In this document: positions 43,606 to 53,915 of the stretch, in pieces
Layout of the letters: each line of letters starts with the position of its first letter
Numbering within the stretch: position 1 is the stretch's first letter
Assembly: GCA_026874595.1 (NCBI GenBank)
Contig: CM049322.1
Location: forward strand, 34,832,840 to 34,896,839
Source: Sipunculus nudus
Lineage: Eukaryota > Annelida > Sipuncula > Golfingiida > Sipunculidae
Length of the DNA stretch: 64,000 nucleotides
Direction: 5' to 3'
Notes under the pieces: model-generated
Told to the model about the DNA's origin: nothing
Databases searched by the model: none
What the model saw: the letters and a program-made list of their open reading frames with translations, nothing else
Made by a program: the position numbers and the translations under genes

Positions 43606-44514
43606 TTGTTGGCCATGCAGCAGTCAGGTCATTTATTGAGAATTTATTTTATTGATAAACACCAGAGAAAATTAATTTATACTGAACAAGAGTTCAACAG
43701 TTATTTTGAATGTCTTCCTGTACATGAGAATAATTTCAAAGAGTCTGAAGCAAAATCATTTGGGAATTTAATTACAAGAAATGAGGTGTATTCCTGTTTG
43801 AATGCAATGAAGAATAATAAAACTCCAGGTAATGATGGATTGACAAAGGAATTTTATTTGGCTTTATTTAATCAACTTGGCAAATGATTAACAGATTGTT
43901 TGAATGAAAATTTTGAACATGGATCTTTGACATCTTCACAAAAGCAGGCCCTTGTTAAATTAATTCCTAAGCCAGATAAATATTTAAAGCACTTAAGTGG
44001 ATGGAGACAAATAAGTTTGTAAAATGTTGATTTAAAATAATTCAGTAAAATATTATTAAAAATAAAATAATAGAAATATATCTACCAAAAGTAATCAAAT
44101 ATGACCTATATGCTTTCATTAAGGAAAGATATATTGGAGAACCGATCAGATTTATATGGGATGTGTTACATTATGCAGAATTGGAACATAAACCTGGAAT
44201 TATGTTTGCAGCAGATCTAGATGCTGCCTTCGACAGTGTCGATCATTGTTTTATTTATGAGACTTTAAGGTATTTTGGTTTTGATAGTGCAGTTATGAAC
44301 AATAAGCTTTACCACAGGGTATTTTCAGTTAGAAAGAGGGACCCGACAAGGCGATCCACTGGCTCCATTTTTATTAATCCTTGTAATAGACAAACTATGC
44401 ATGATTGCAGATGATTCAACATTATTTGTTAAAAATGTTAAATCAATTGAAAATGTACTTCGTGTAATTGAAATATTTCAATATCTTTCTTCACTCAAGA
44501 TAAATCATACTTAA
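43606..44514 (+). pseudogene. LINE ORF2 reverse transcriptase region, broken
   Basis: Motifs in order: NNKTPGNDGLTKEFY (43816 onward; family SPGxDG); GWRQISL, a stop, then NVDLK (near 43999; family NWRPISLLNVDYK); FAADLDAAFDSVD with the first catalytic Asp (near 44210); GTRQGDPLAPF (from 44339, after a frameshift; family RQGDP); and ADDSTLFV with the catalytic Asp pair (near 44406; family F/YADD). All three catalytic aspartates survive. At least one stop (in the NVDLK region) and one frameshift (near 44335) separate the motifs, so no functional enzyme can be made. Confidence 0.85.
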
Positions 44515-44759
44515 TCAGAGGTTGCTTGCATAGGATCTATAAAACATGTGACAACAAATTTGTATAATCTGAAATGAGGAGACCTCACAAAAGCAACCAT
44601 AAACATAGTTGGTATTCATTATTCTTATAGTAAGGACTTGATTAATAAGGAAAATTTTACACGTGTCCAAAATACACGTAACAACTATGTCAATATGGAA
44701 AAGACGAAAGCTTTCAATATATGGAAATGCAGAAGTTGCTCGTACATTAGCTCTATCAA

Positions 44760-45878
44760 AGGTTTTGTATGTGACAAATATGATGATTCCACCAAAATAA
44801 CACGTTGAAGTATTTAAAAACACCTCTGTGACTTTATTTTGAGGGGAAAAACTTAGGTTAAATATACTATTAAATTAAGGGGAAATATGAAATTTGGGAA
44901 ATCAATGTCCCAGACATTGAGAGCAAGATAAAATCACAGAGAATTCCGTGGTCAGGCGGTATTTTGTATCAATCATCTATGATAACTGAAACATTGGTGG
45001 ATTAAGATGTATTAGTTAGTATTAGTATTAAAGTAATTTTGATTTTAGTATTCGACCAAATGTTTTACATAACTTCAGGTGTTTTAGAAAACTGGACAAA
45101 TTATGTGTCAGTGGAACCAAAAACACCCGAAGATGTTATTTATTAGTTTGTGTGGAACAACTAATATATAACTAAGAATGAAATATCTGTGTACAATAAT
45201 AGAATGCACAGTTTAGGCATTTGTTATATTAAAGATTTTGTTGATGAGAAGGGAATATGGAAAATACATGATGTTTTTAGGAAAGTCCCCTTGATTTTAT
45301 GTACTGGAAAGCATTGAGGAATGCAATACCGTATCGCTAGAAAAAATGTTTATGACTTATAAAGTATACTCAATAGAGGTTTATACAGATATTATTGTAA
45401 CTGATGGACACCAGTCCACAGACATATTAAATTCAAAGAAAATATATGTTACATTGATTAAAAAAATATGGAACCTCCCACAGTTCAGAAGTTTTTTAAT
45501 GCCATGAACACAAAAAATAATATTTACATTATAACTGGAAAGATCTGTACGAAGGAATCTATAGAACAAACAATGGATACACATATGAGAGAATTCCAGT
45601 ACAAATAATTGAATAATTACATTCCACTGAATGAGCATCTGTATAAGTGGAAAATAAAGGAAACGCCCAGAGGTTCCTATTGCTTTTACTATAATGAAAG
45701 TATTGTTCATTCAGTGTTTGAATGTACAGTTGCCAAAAACCTTTATTTTAAAATACACCCAAGGTGGCAAAATAGTTGTATTAATATGCCAGACCTATCA
45801 CTAGATGTTATATTGTATGGTATACTCCCAGTCGACTCGAACAACATGACGATTAACCAGATCTTGATGTTATCTTAA
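44760..45878 (+). pseudogene. LINE ORF2 C-terminal region with decayed zinc knuckle
   Basis: Text near 44770 (VLYVTNMMIPP) and 44890 (INVPDIESK) matches the conserved stretch after the RT domain in L1/Tx1 elements. At 45609-45878 an open frame carries YCFYYNESIVHSVFEC. The family knuckle is C-x2-C-x(5-7)-H-x4-C, and here the second cysteine has become tyrosine (TAT, one G-to-A change from TGT). This region is thought to aid RNA binding. Confidence 0.7.
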
Positions 45879-46229
45879 TATGTATTGTATATGCAAAGAG
45901 AGGACAACCCAGCTGCTTTGTTTTCAATATTCCGGAGAACTTTATCATAGACAGAGGTTACAGAAAGGTTTTTAGCGTACAAAAAGAAGGACAAACATCT
46001 AAACATATTTTGAAATGGTGTAAATTGAGAGATGCATGTGATCAAAACGGATCTATTTTAGGTTTTTTGAATTTGTGGGCAGATTGGTCTTCAATTGTTA
46101 GTTTTGTGGAGTCCTGTACAATAATGTTAATTGTCTGTATTTAATGTCATTTGTTGTGTTAAAAATAAATTTGATCGACTAAGATGAATTCAGAAGGTTG
46201 AGTAAATTCAACAATCTGCGGTGAAAAGA

Positions 46230-46349
46230 ACGAATAAAAAAACGAACAGCCTACGTGAGATGGGGACGGCTTTTTCTGGCCTATTTCTTTAAAAGGTCAA
46301 TGGGATTATCTTTGCATAACAGAGGTCAGTAATCGGAAAATGCCCCTCA
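46230..46349. mobile_element. Single right end of a TTAA-type element
   Basis: AACAGCCTACGTGAGATGGG, then CTTTTTCTGGCCTATTTCTT, GGTCAATGGGATTA and TGCCCCTCAA align with the right TIR of the 49441-51418 element (51300-51418). No left partner was found. The LINE just upstream may have displaced it. Confidence 0.5.
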
Positions 46350-47234
46350 AATTCCGAGCAATTCTTATCCAACGGCAGGGCTACACTTCGAGAAAACCGA
46401 CACTGAGCTGCTGAGTGTTTAACCTTTTTCAGCGATGATTGCATCAATCCCTAGGTCTTTTACAGATTTGTGCGTCAAATACCAACCTAAACCAGATTGA
46501 GCAAATTGTCAAAGATAACAACTTTTTCTACTCCTGGTTTTGCCATTAGGTGTCTTGACAGCCTCCCTGTGCACGGGAAAGTTCGCACTTGTATTGATTG
46601 TCGAAATGGAATTAAATTGAAGGTAATGCAATAGTGAGGGCATCGCACTCACTTAAGAAGGATAAAAACGGTAGCTATCACCGTCTTTTGTTGTTTTATA
46701 ACCATTTTATACAGAGTGTGTCTTATAGTTCGGTAGTTTGCCAATACACTTATTTTTTTATTTAATAAATCATTTTTATAAAAATTCTCTATTTTTGTGG
46801 CATATCATTATAATTATTGAAACCCAAAAATCGAGAGAAAAATGGGATTGCAACTTTATACTGATCAATGAATTGCATATTAAATAATAAGTGCAATTAT
46901 TTTCCTAAGAAAAACTTTGATTTCTACTTCTTTATGCAATAATCCCTCCCAGTTCCTGTCATCATCTGATCTATGTATTCGGATAATTCACAAAGTATTC
47001 ATAAAAATTGGTTCATTTGGAGAGAGCAAAACATAAAAGGACTTACACTATCAAGTCCGAGTGCAAGATAGTTGAGTGTAAGTCATTAAGTTTCAAGCTG
47101 TCGTTCAGCCTCAAGTCCGAGTCTTTGAATACCGAACCCAAGAACGATTCCATATTTTTTGTACAAGCAAAATATCTTTGTTGATACAATTGTTTTGGGG
47201 TATGGGGCTCAGAAGTAGCTACCCCCACCCCCGA
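46350..47234. other. Anonymous DNA with a possible hAT remnant
   Basis: At 47040-47130 CAAGTCCGAGT occurs twice, with ACTTACACT/GTGTAAGT inverted text between, suggesting a decayed copy of the 'GAGTCC' family. Nothing else is supportable. Confidence 0.4.
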
Positions 47235-47560
47235 ATAATAAAAAAATGATACAAATGCTCCAGTATCTGACCAACTAATGCATTGATCACCATTTTTGCA
47301 TGCCTATTCATCATGAGTTTTTCATCAGTTCCTGCAGACTGGAGGTGCCACCTGGATTTTATCCAATTTTTACGGGGTTTTTTTTCTCTATTTTCGAGAC
47401 ATTCAAAGATGTGTCGTCCGATAAAAGGGTACAATTCGTAACCACTCAACCTAGAATCTTCTAATGTAATATCCAGGGAGGTCCATAAAAATCTCTTTGA
47501 AAACCTGAAATTAAGTCTCTAATACCTATATCCTTTGAGCTAAAGGGTTGTAAGTGCTCC
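47235..47560 (-). repeat. 330-bp tandem repeat, copy 1
   Basis: Head-to-tail duplicate of 47564-47886. Shared blocks: AATGCATT(G/C)ATCA, TTGCATGC, CAGTTCCTGCAGACTGG(A/T)GG, a T-rich stretch, ATCCAGGGAGGT and TAATACC(T/C)ATAT. The wording on the minus strand (CCTCCCTGGAT, GGTATTAGAGACTTAATTTC) resembles an interspersed repeat tail. The copies have diverged clearly. Short minus-strand frames occur in both but are not convincingly conserved. Confidence 0.65.
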
Positions 47561-47563
47561 TAA

Positions 47564-47886
47564 ATATAATTAAAAGTGCGATACAAAACCTCCAGTTTTT
47601 GAAGAAATAATGCATTCATCATCATGATTCTTTGCATGCACATTCGTCATAGACTGTATCAGTTCCTGCAGACTGGTGGCACCACCTGTATTTTTCAAAT
47701 GTTTACGCATTTTCTTTAATTTTTTTTTTACACCTTCAGTGATGCGGTCGCCCATAAACAGGGCACAAATCGTTACTATTGCACCTTGAATTTTCTAACT
47801 TGACATCCAGGGAGGTTCGTGAAAATTTGTTTAGGAAACCAGAAATTACTTGTCTGATACCCATATCGTACGAACTATGCTTAAGT
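47564..47886 (-). repeat. 330-bp tandem repeat, copy 2
   Basis: Second copy of the unit above, beginning AAAAGTGCGATACAAAACCT and passing through ATCAGTTCCTGCAGACTGGT, GACATCCAGGGAGGTTCGTG and CTGATACCCATATCGTACGA. Confidence 0.65.
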
Positions 47887-48146
47887 TGAATTGGGATACC
47901 ACTAACAAAATTTTGGCTTTCAGATGATAAAATTCCTTTTGCGAATGTCTTTCTACTCAGCTGAGCGTCATGACCCCTGGGTCACTTATTTCTGATTATT
48001 TAAATCACGATATGAAGGGTGACAAACCTTTCATTTCCGTTAGTTAATGTTCCGACAAATATTGCACTTACAATTGTCATTACGGAGTGTATAATTCTGC
48101 TGGAATCGGACTGATTTCTCGGTTATTTGGTCCCGAGTACAAATCT

Positions 48147-48588
48147 ACGCTGGCTGATTCAGGAGATAGGGAAAAAAATATTTAACTCGATATCTCGAGA
48201 TAACACTTCGAGATCTCGAGATAACATCTCAATATCTCGACATAGATTTTCACAACAAAAGAATATTTTGCTGCAGAAAAAAAATTTATCTCGAGTTCCC
48301 CAGATGTTCAGTCGAGATCTCGAGATGTTAAGTCGAGATATTATGTCGAAATCTCGACATTATATCTCGAGATCTCGAGATTAAATTTTCACATTTGTAC
48401 GAAACATTCGATGCTGTACTGCCCTTGATTATTCTTGTTTTAGTATTTTAGATAAATATTTTCAATTCTGCAGCAAAATTTTTATGTGAAATTTTATGTT
48501 GAGATCTCGAGATCATATGTCGAGATCTCGAGATAACATCTCGTGATCTCGAGATCAATATTTTTTTCTGTGTCCTAAATCAGCCACC
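48147..48588. mobile_element. 442-bp TIR element with TCTCGAGATCTCGAGA arrays
   Basis: Flanked by GTACAAATCT at 48137-48146 and 48589-48598, a perfect 10-bp duplication. The left end GCTGGCTGATTCAGG pairs with the reverse complement of the right end (GGTGGCTGATTTAGG), and both then run into AAAAAAATATT. Ten or so copies of CGAGATCTCGAG and variants (with ATAACA or ATTATGT spacers) cluster in three groups near the left end, centre and right end. Between them, TTTTGCTGCAG (48269) and CTGCAGCAAAAT (48469) form another inverted pair, so nearly the whole element can fold back. The duplication length fits Mutator-like or related elements. No coding capacity. Confidence 0.8.
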
Positions 48589-48598
48589 GTACAAATCT

Positions 48599-49436
48599 GA
48601 CATAAGACCGACAAGCCCGAGCCCTGTCAAAGGTGGACGTGAACCTGGAACTGAGTCCTATATCACTACCTACAACTCCCGTTAGTGTAAATAAAACCAC
48701 ATGGTATAGTGATAAATTCAACATGGATTTCCTCTATATATCAATATATCTCAGATATTTTATGCCTGAAGAACTCATGAAAGCTCTTGAAAAAAAAAGA
48801 CGACGTAAATTTATACCAAAACTTCAGTCACGTGATTAGCTTCGCCATCGGGTTAGGTTTTATTACAACATCGTAAACGCTGTTTTCCGTAAGAACACAT
48901 GAAAACTTCATTGAGAAAAAGCGACTGGATTCTTTCTAGCCAGTCCTTGAGACTAGGAGAAGGATGTCTTTAAATATATCATTTGTAATGGAATTTCTTC
49001 ACCCCAAGGGATACAAACTTGTAATCCAACATGTCTTGGATCTTATTGGAAGTCTTGTCAAGACGAGGCGCTCTGGTAGGAAACAAGATAAAAAGCCAGG
49101 TTTCCGAAAGGTTACCACCGTTTCCTGCATTACACGTTAAGCGTCCAACGATTCTCTTTTTCGGTTGAACACTCGACCTTTCATCACTTGTCTTAATGTC
49201 CTCGTCCCGTCAACATGAGCTGCATAGGAAGCTGATACACGCTTGAAAACATTCTATATAGGATTAAAAAACAACTCCCTTTGCATAACAGGTTTGATTA
49301 TAGTGGATTATAGATGTCTACTCAAAGGTTTTGTGGCACACTTTACCGGTTCGTTAAGTCCCGGTACTTCCCATGGGTCAAGGTACTCACTTCACAAGCA
49401 CGTGCTTCAACATGAAGTTTCAATAGTTTTCATTGG
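48599..49436. other. No recognisable feature
   Basis: Anonymous DNA between two elements. Frames of up to 68 codons are without motif. Confidence 0.4.
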
Positions 49437-50047
49437 TTAAAGGGGCCCAATCACCTATCTGACCTTTATAAACTAATGGTAATCCCTTGGAGCTTTTATA
49501 AAAATAAGCCAGAAAACGTGGATATCTCCGCACACAGGCTGCTTGTTTTGTTTATATCAACATGTTTATAATACGTTGGGGTCCGCCAAACGAAATCCAA
49601 AATAATTCAACAAGGGCATCTGGCAGCAAGTCGGATAAGCCAGAGTTTTGCAAATGGCGTTTTGCAACAAGTGCTCTTTTTACCTCCGCATAAATGCAAC
49701 CTACCACTTAAGGTTTCATGTTATTCCCTTTTGTCAATAATGCTGTGTTTACAAACACGTTGTTGATAAAAAAAGTTCATACATCCTTCATGGAGGCGTT
49801 ATAAAAAAATTTACAACCACAATGACCCTTAATATATGCACAGAGGGAGCCAGAAATCAAAACATTCTTTTTCAAAACGTAGGTGAATTGGTACCTTTAA
49901 CTTTTTCTCTTTCAAATAGTTTTATGCAGGGGTGTCAATACAAGGGGTGGGGTATATATCCCCAGTTTTATAGCAAGGGAGAAAGTCAATGTGATCACCC
50001 CCTGCTATTCAAATAAATATATTTATAAGTGGCAAATAAAATTAATA

Positions 50048-50330
50048 TTACCTAGAAAAGCACTCAGAGAGCGCAGACCAGACCAAGGAAGCCCATTACT
50101 CCTATATGGCATTGTTAGAAATGCAGCAGTTTTCCTTTTAAAAAATACCCTGGGTCCAGATTGAGAACCGGATCACCCCCAAATTCAACCAATTTTTCCT
50201 TGTATCATTGTTGAGCTATCCTGAATATTTCACCAAAATATGTTGATAATAATGTTGCTAACAGACGAGCAAACATACAGACAAACAAACCAACGCCGGC
50301 AAAAACATGACCCCTGCCCCTTGGAGAAGG
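50048..50330 (-). mobile_element. Interspersed repeat ('GCGCTCTCTGAGTGC' family), minus strand
   Basis: On the minus strand: GTCATGTTTTTGCCGGCGTT, GGTTTGTTTGTCTG, GTGATCCGGTTCTCAATCTG, GACCCAGGGTATTTTT and, at its end, GGTCTGCGCTCTCTGAGTGC. Same family and block order as 13730-14015, in the opposite orientation. Confidence 0.75.
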
Positions 50331-51050
50331 TAATATATATAATTTAAATAGTATATATCTAAACTTGGTTTAGAACTAATCTATACTGGCAACATGTTTT
50401 TAATACCTTATACTTAATTGTAATATATTTGAAATGTGTCACACCGGCAATAATATATATGTATGTATATATATTTATATATGTGTGTATGTGTGTGTGT
50501 TTATAGAAAGATATCCCAACTTTGATGACCCTCCCATGCTCGGGAGGAGGTAAATTAACAAACGATATAAACATCTTCATAAGTTCACTCTGATTGATAA
50601 CATGTAGTCTTGTGGTAACAGGGGTTAGTTGTAAATAGTAGTACATTTCATTGGTTCTTTTATAAAAAAAATAACCACAAAGCCCCGATCCCATATTTAT
50701 ACTTGATTATACGATAGCGGGACCCGATATATGGCCGCCGGTCATAACCTAAACACATCCAACAAGGACAGGGGGAGGGAGGTCAGGCATACCAGAGTTT
50801 TGGAAAATTACAGATAACTGTTTATACATGATCACTCCAAACAACCAGTGCGCTTTAAACATCCTCATATATGCAGTCAACCCCATCCTGTAACATGGGT
50901 TTCTTCTGTGTTGGTTATTATCGCCACATGTGCCGTGTTTAGTACCATTTTGTAAATAAACATTGTAAGCACCTATTAGGACAAAGGAGTCATTAATGTC
51001 AGGAAAGCCAGGAACCAAATTAATGCTTCAAACAAGGCAGGTAAGTAGCC

Positions 51051-51108
51051 AGCTTTTAGGAGTTGCAGTACTGCGGAGCTGAAGACCTTGGTTCGAACCC
51101 CAGATGAA
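51051..51108 (+). repeat. tRNA-like sequence
   Basis: TAGCCAGCTTTTAGGAG is a weak box A candidate. GGTTCGAACCCC about 35 bp later is a perfect box B. Acceptor-stem pairing is not visible. Likely a SINE head fragment inside the TTAA-type element. Confidence 0.3.
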
Positions 51109-51418
51109 AAGTAGTTTGATAAATGTTTGAATAGATCACATACAATTTCAGACCGATGTAGTTTAACAAAGTTTGTGTCTTTGTATGATTTCATTTACTG
51201 TTAAACGGAAATTTTTGCATGTAATTTTCACGAATTTCGAGAGGTAACGTTGATTCGCGAAAATTAAATGCTCGTGAAACTTGCATGCCATACTGAAGTA
51301 AGTATACCCAAAGCAAACAGCCTGCGTGCGGTGATATTCACGTTCCCTGGCCTATTTTTATGAAAGCGCCAAGGGATTACCTTTAGTTTATAAAGGTCAG
51401 ATAGGTGATTGTACCCCT

Positions 51419-52414
51419 TCAAGATTACCAGCAGGATTCTCCACTGCATGGACTACCCTGGAAGTGGTATTTTGGTGCTGGACTGTTACGGGGCAAAATA
51501 GACATCAGATAATAAATAGGCCCGAAACAGTCAAGTTCTGGACTAAGTACAAAGGGGTAATATTTTCCCAGATGCTCAGTCTGCTTAAAGCACTACCACT
51601 ATTTACTCTTATCACGTGATGTTTTGCGTGTTTTTACTTAAAAGGTCCTGTGCGAGGACATGCAATATCCACTTAGTCAAATTAAGTGTTCCGTCTAAAA
51701 AATAACTTCCCGTTGCCTGGATTGTGGTAAAGAAAAACAGAACACTTTAATTAGATTTTAGACCAAAAATAACCGGTTGATATTGTTCTCACGGAAAGTT
51801 TTCTTTTAGTTGTCCCTAACTTTCCTAAAAACTTTAACAAATGTACCTGGAAATCCGGGTGCACTATCCATACCTCGTAGGTATACAATTTTCATACCTT
51901 ATTGAAATCGGAACATAAACACGCAGGGTTGTCGGTTTAAAGTGGTATCTTAAGCCATGGTTCCACCGAGTGTTCACTGTTTATGTGATTCATTAGGCCG
52001 CTAAGAAAGTGGTGTCAAGATCTACCAATATTTTAGTCCAAATTCAACAATATTTGTGTTCTAACAGTCCGAAATTCGGGAGATTGTAAGAGAAAAGTCG
52101 GAAAGCTCAAATACAATATGGCAATGGGACCATGGTGTTATACGAACACCACTTTTCCTGAAAATTGGCCCGATTTTCTTTTCTGTATTCTGGGCAGGGA
52201 GATCGTCGGACACGGTCCAACTGCTGCGTTCGACTTACGCCATTTTGCAGCAACATAAATCCGACCGATATATTAGACAAAATTATTCAACTGCTTATAC
52301 TGTGCTGTACGCTTTCGACTATCATTAGCCTGAAAAGAAATGTTTTCCGATTTATCCAGATTCTTTTTTTTTTAATAAAAAGTGGTTTTAAATCGTGTTT
52401 GGCTCTTGCATGAG
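51419..52414. other. No recognisable feature
   Basis: Anonymous DNA. An 82-codon plus-strand frame at 52165-52413 has no domain. Confidence 0.4.
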
Positions 52415-53388
52415 CAGTGATGTACTCAATCCCACACCAACCGAGTCCGTGCACAAGTCGGAGTCCAGGCCGCTCGAGTCCGAGCTCATGCCCGAGTCCT
52501 TGAGGTTCGAGTTCAAATCCACCTTCTTCGAATTCGAGTCATTTGGAACTCAAGTATAAGTGCGAGTACGAGTCCATTAAAAACCTTTTCATTAAAGGGA
52601 CATAATCAGGAGCAATATAATGCCTGCTCTTTCACACTAGCAGTTTAGTTTTGGTTTATATTGCCTTTTTATTTTGCTTTTACGTGTGTGTTTACCATAA
52701 CAAGGCCGCGGGACCGGAAGTCCGATTGTAGTCCGCAACACGCGATATTTAAGTCACAAGAAAACATTGCGTTGCCAAATTGACAACTTCAAGGTTGTCA
52801 AATGGGCATCACTATTTTTATCAAGTCAATCAGGGCATCTCCTATGAAACGTGTTGTGGTCCGGCAACGCACGTGTTGTGTTTATGTTTACACCTGGAAT
52901 CGCGCCCGGTCCATTGTTTTACATTCGTTTACAGGAGTGAGCAAACGAATGCAGATCAATATTTTGGCAAGTACGAATTTATTTTAAATGGAAGAAGCTT
53001 TTTTTCGTATTACCTCAACATGCTTTGTAGGTGATTGGGCACCTTTAACAGGAATTTTAAAAGGATTTTTGAGATAGTCAGGCACATTTTATGTTAGTTT
53101 ACAAGTGCCCTTAACTTGAACGTTTAATTACGTTCACCCCTGATGCAGAGCTAAAACCTGGTATATATATAGTCCTATATTTTGCTTTATTCTGTTGGTC
53201 GTTCCCCCATGTGCACAGTCTTTAGATAATTTGTGACAGCGTTTCCTTTTCTACTGGACCCGAGATGGACTCTGCCAGATCTCTCGACCCTCACTTCCGA
53301 GTCCAGGACCCCTCGACTCCGAGTCCTTAAAAAGGTGGACTTGATTCAGTAATCCAGTCCAAGTCCGGACTCAAGTCCAACATCACTG
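52415..53388 (+). mobile_element. hAT-like 'GAGTCC' element with nested insertion
   Basis: Starts CAGTGATGTACTC and ends CATCACTG. Arrays of CGAGTCC and CCGAGTCCTTGAGG-like text lie in the first 170 and last 170 bp. Without the nested block (52596-53044) it is about 520 bp, the same as the 62472-62996 copy. The middle (GGAATTTTAAAAGGATTTTTGA, CCTGATGCAGAGCTA) aligns with the 59203-59675 copy. The 8-bp flanks do not match, so the target duplication has decayed. Confidence 0.75.
52596..53044. mobile_element. 449-bp TTAA element nested in the hAT copy
   Basis: TTAA at 52592-52595 and 53045-53048 flank a segment beginning AGGGACATAATCAG and ending CTGATTGGGCACCT-like text (GTGATTGGGCACCT), inverted ends related to those at 49441. 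The paralogues at 59203 and 62472 lack this block at the corresponding place, which supports insertion. Frames inside (52780-53034) are incidental. Confidence 0.7.
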
Positions 53389-53397
53389 ACCTGACAG

Positions 53398-53419
53398 TTT
53401 TTTTTTTTTTTTTTTTTTT
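53398..53419. repeat. Poly-T run
   Basis: 22 consecutive T residues, ten bases after the end of the hAT-like element. Confidence 0.95.
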
Positions 53420-53670
53420 ATGTCGGTTGTCATGGAAAGTAAAATATTAATTATCTTTAATTTACGCGTATATGCATCCAGCCAAAGATGGTGTGCCGAA
53501 ACTTGCCAATGTCTTTTTTATAATTCCAGACCAATATATCTGCAAAAAAATAATAACATTCCATCTTGAATTGTTAGCTTTACTGGGCACAAGCTTATTT
53601 TCAATATTTCTCCATCTACATGATCTAGGTGCATGCTGATCACATCAAACTATTTAAAATATCCAAAAAG

Positions 53671-53673
<3 letters not shown>

Positions 53674-53742
<69 letters not shown>
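53674..53742. repeat. (TA)n microsatellite
   Basis: About 34 TA units, left of a tRNA-like element. Confidence 0.95.
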
Positions 53743-53745
<3 letters not shown>

Positions 53746-53756
53746 AATTTAGTTAG

Positions 53757-53896
53757 AGAGGCCCACAACGGGCCTCTACAGTTAAGAATGGTAAGAGGCT
53801 AGGCACCCTCCGCTGGCGAACCGGGTTCGATCCATGGCTTGGCTGTTATGTTCTATCCAAATCGTAGAGGGTGCTTAGTAAGGGCCCATCCGAGGT
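53757..53896 (+). mobile_element. Small tRNA-like element between TA tracts
   Basis: Begins with a perfect 8-bp hairpin (AGAGGCCC, ACAAC, GGGCCTCT at 53757-53777). Then come CAGTTAAGAATGGTAAG (box A-like) and GGTTCGATCC (box B, 53824-53833). The right end GTAGAGGGTGCTTAGTAAGG partly mirrors the GCACCCTCC text in the middle. TA microsatellites lie on both sides. Probably a short SINE. Confidence 0.5.
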
Positions 53897-53915
53897 ATAT
53901 ATATATATATATATA
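53897..53915. repeat. (TA)n microsatellite
   Basis: About 9 TA units, right of the tRNA-like element. Confidence 0.9.

Larger units (their letters stand above)
41743..46168 (+). mobile_element. Dead Tx1/L1-like LINE
   Basis: A roughly 4.4-kb non-LTR retrotransposon in which the whole order can be traced: ORF1p RNA-binding region, then ORF2 with apurinic endonuclease, reverse transcriptase and a C-terminal zinc-knuckle region. Many stops and frameshifts make it inactive. AAAATAAATT near 46162 may mark the 3' end, but no clear poly-A tail or target duplication was found. ORF1 with an RRM-type core together with the APE-RT-CCHC order places it in the L1/Tx1 group. Nothing recognisable of a 5' UTR lies upstream. 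Confidence 0.88.
49441..51418. mobile_element. TTAA-type element with ~110-bp inverted ends
   Basis: TTAA (49437-49440) precedes AGGGGCCCAATCACCTATCT. The right end GGTGATTGTACCCCT (to 51418) is its inverted match. The ends stay similar for about 110 bp (shared CTGACCTTTATAAACTAA, GGTAATCCCTTGG and GGCTGYTTG). The right TTAA has decayed to TTCAA. Such ends and TTAA targets are typical of piggyBac- or Kolobok-type DNA transposons. No transposase frame is visible. Internally TTCAACAAGGGC (49608) and ATCCAACAAGGAC (50757) sit in related contexts, and a minus-strand interspersed repeat is nested at 50048-50330. Confidence 0.7.

Noticed and set aside
49441-51418. Intact DNA transposon with transposase
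   Set aside because: The inverted ends are clear, but no frame longer than about 111 codons and no transposase motif lies inside.
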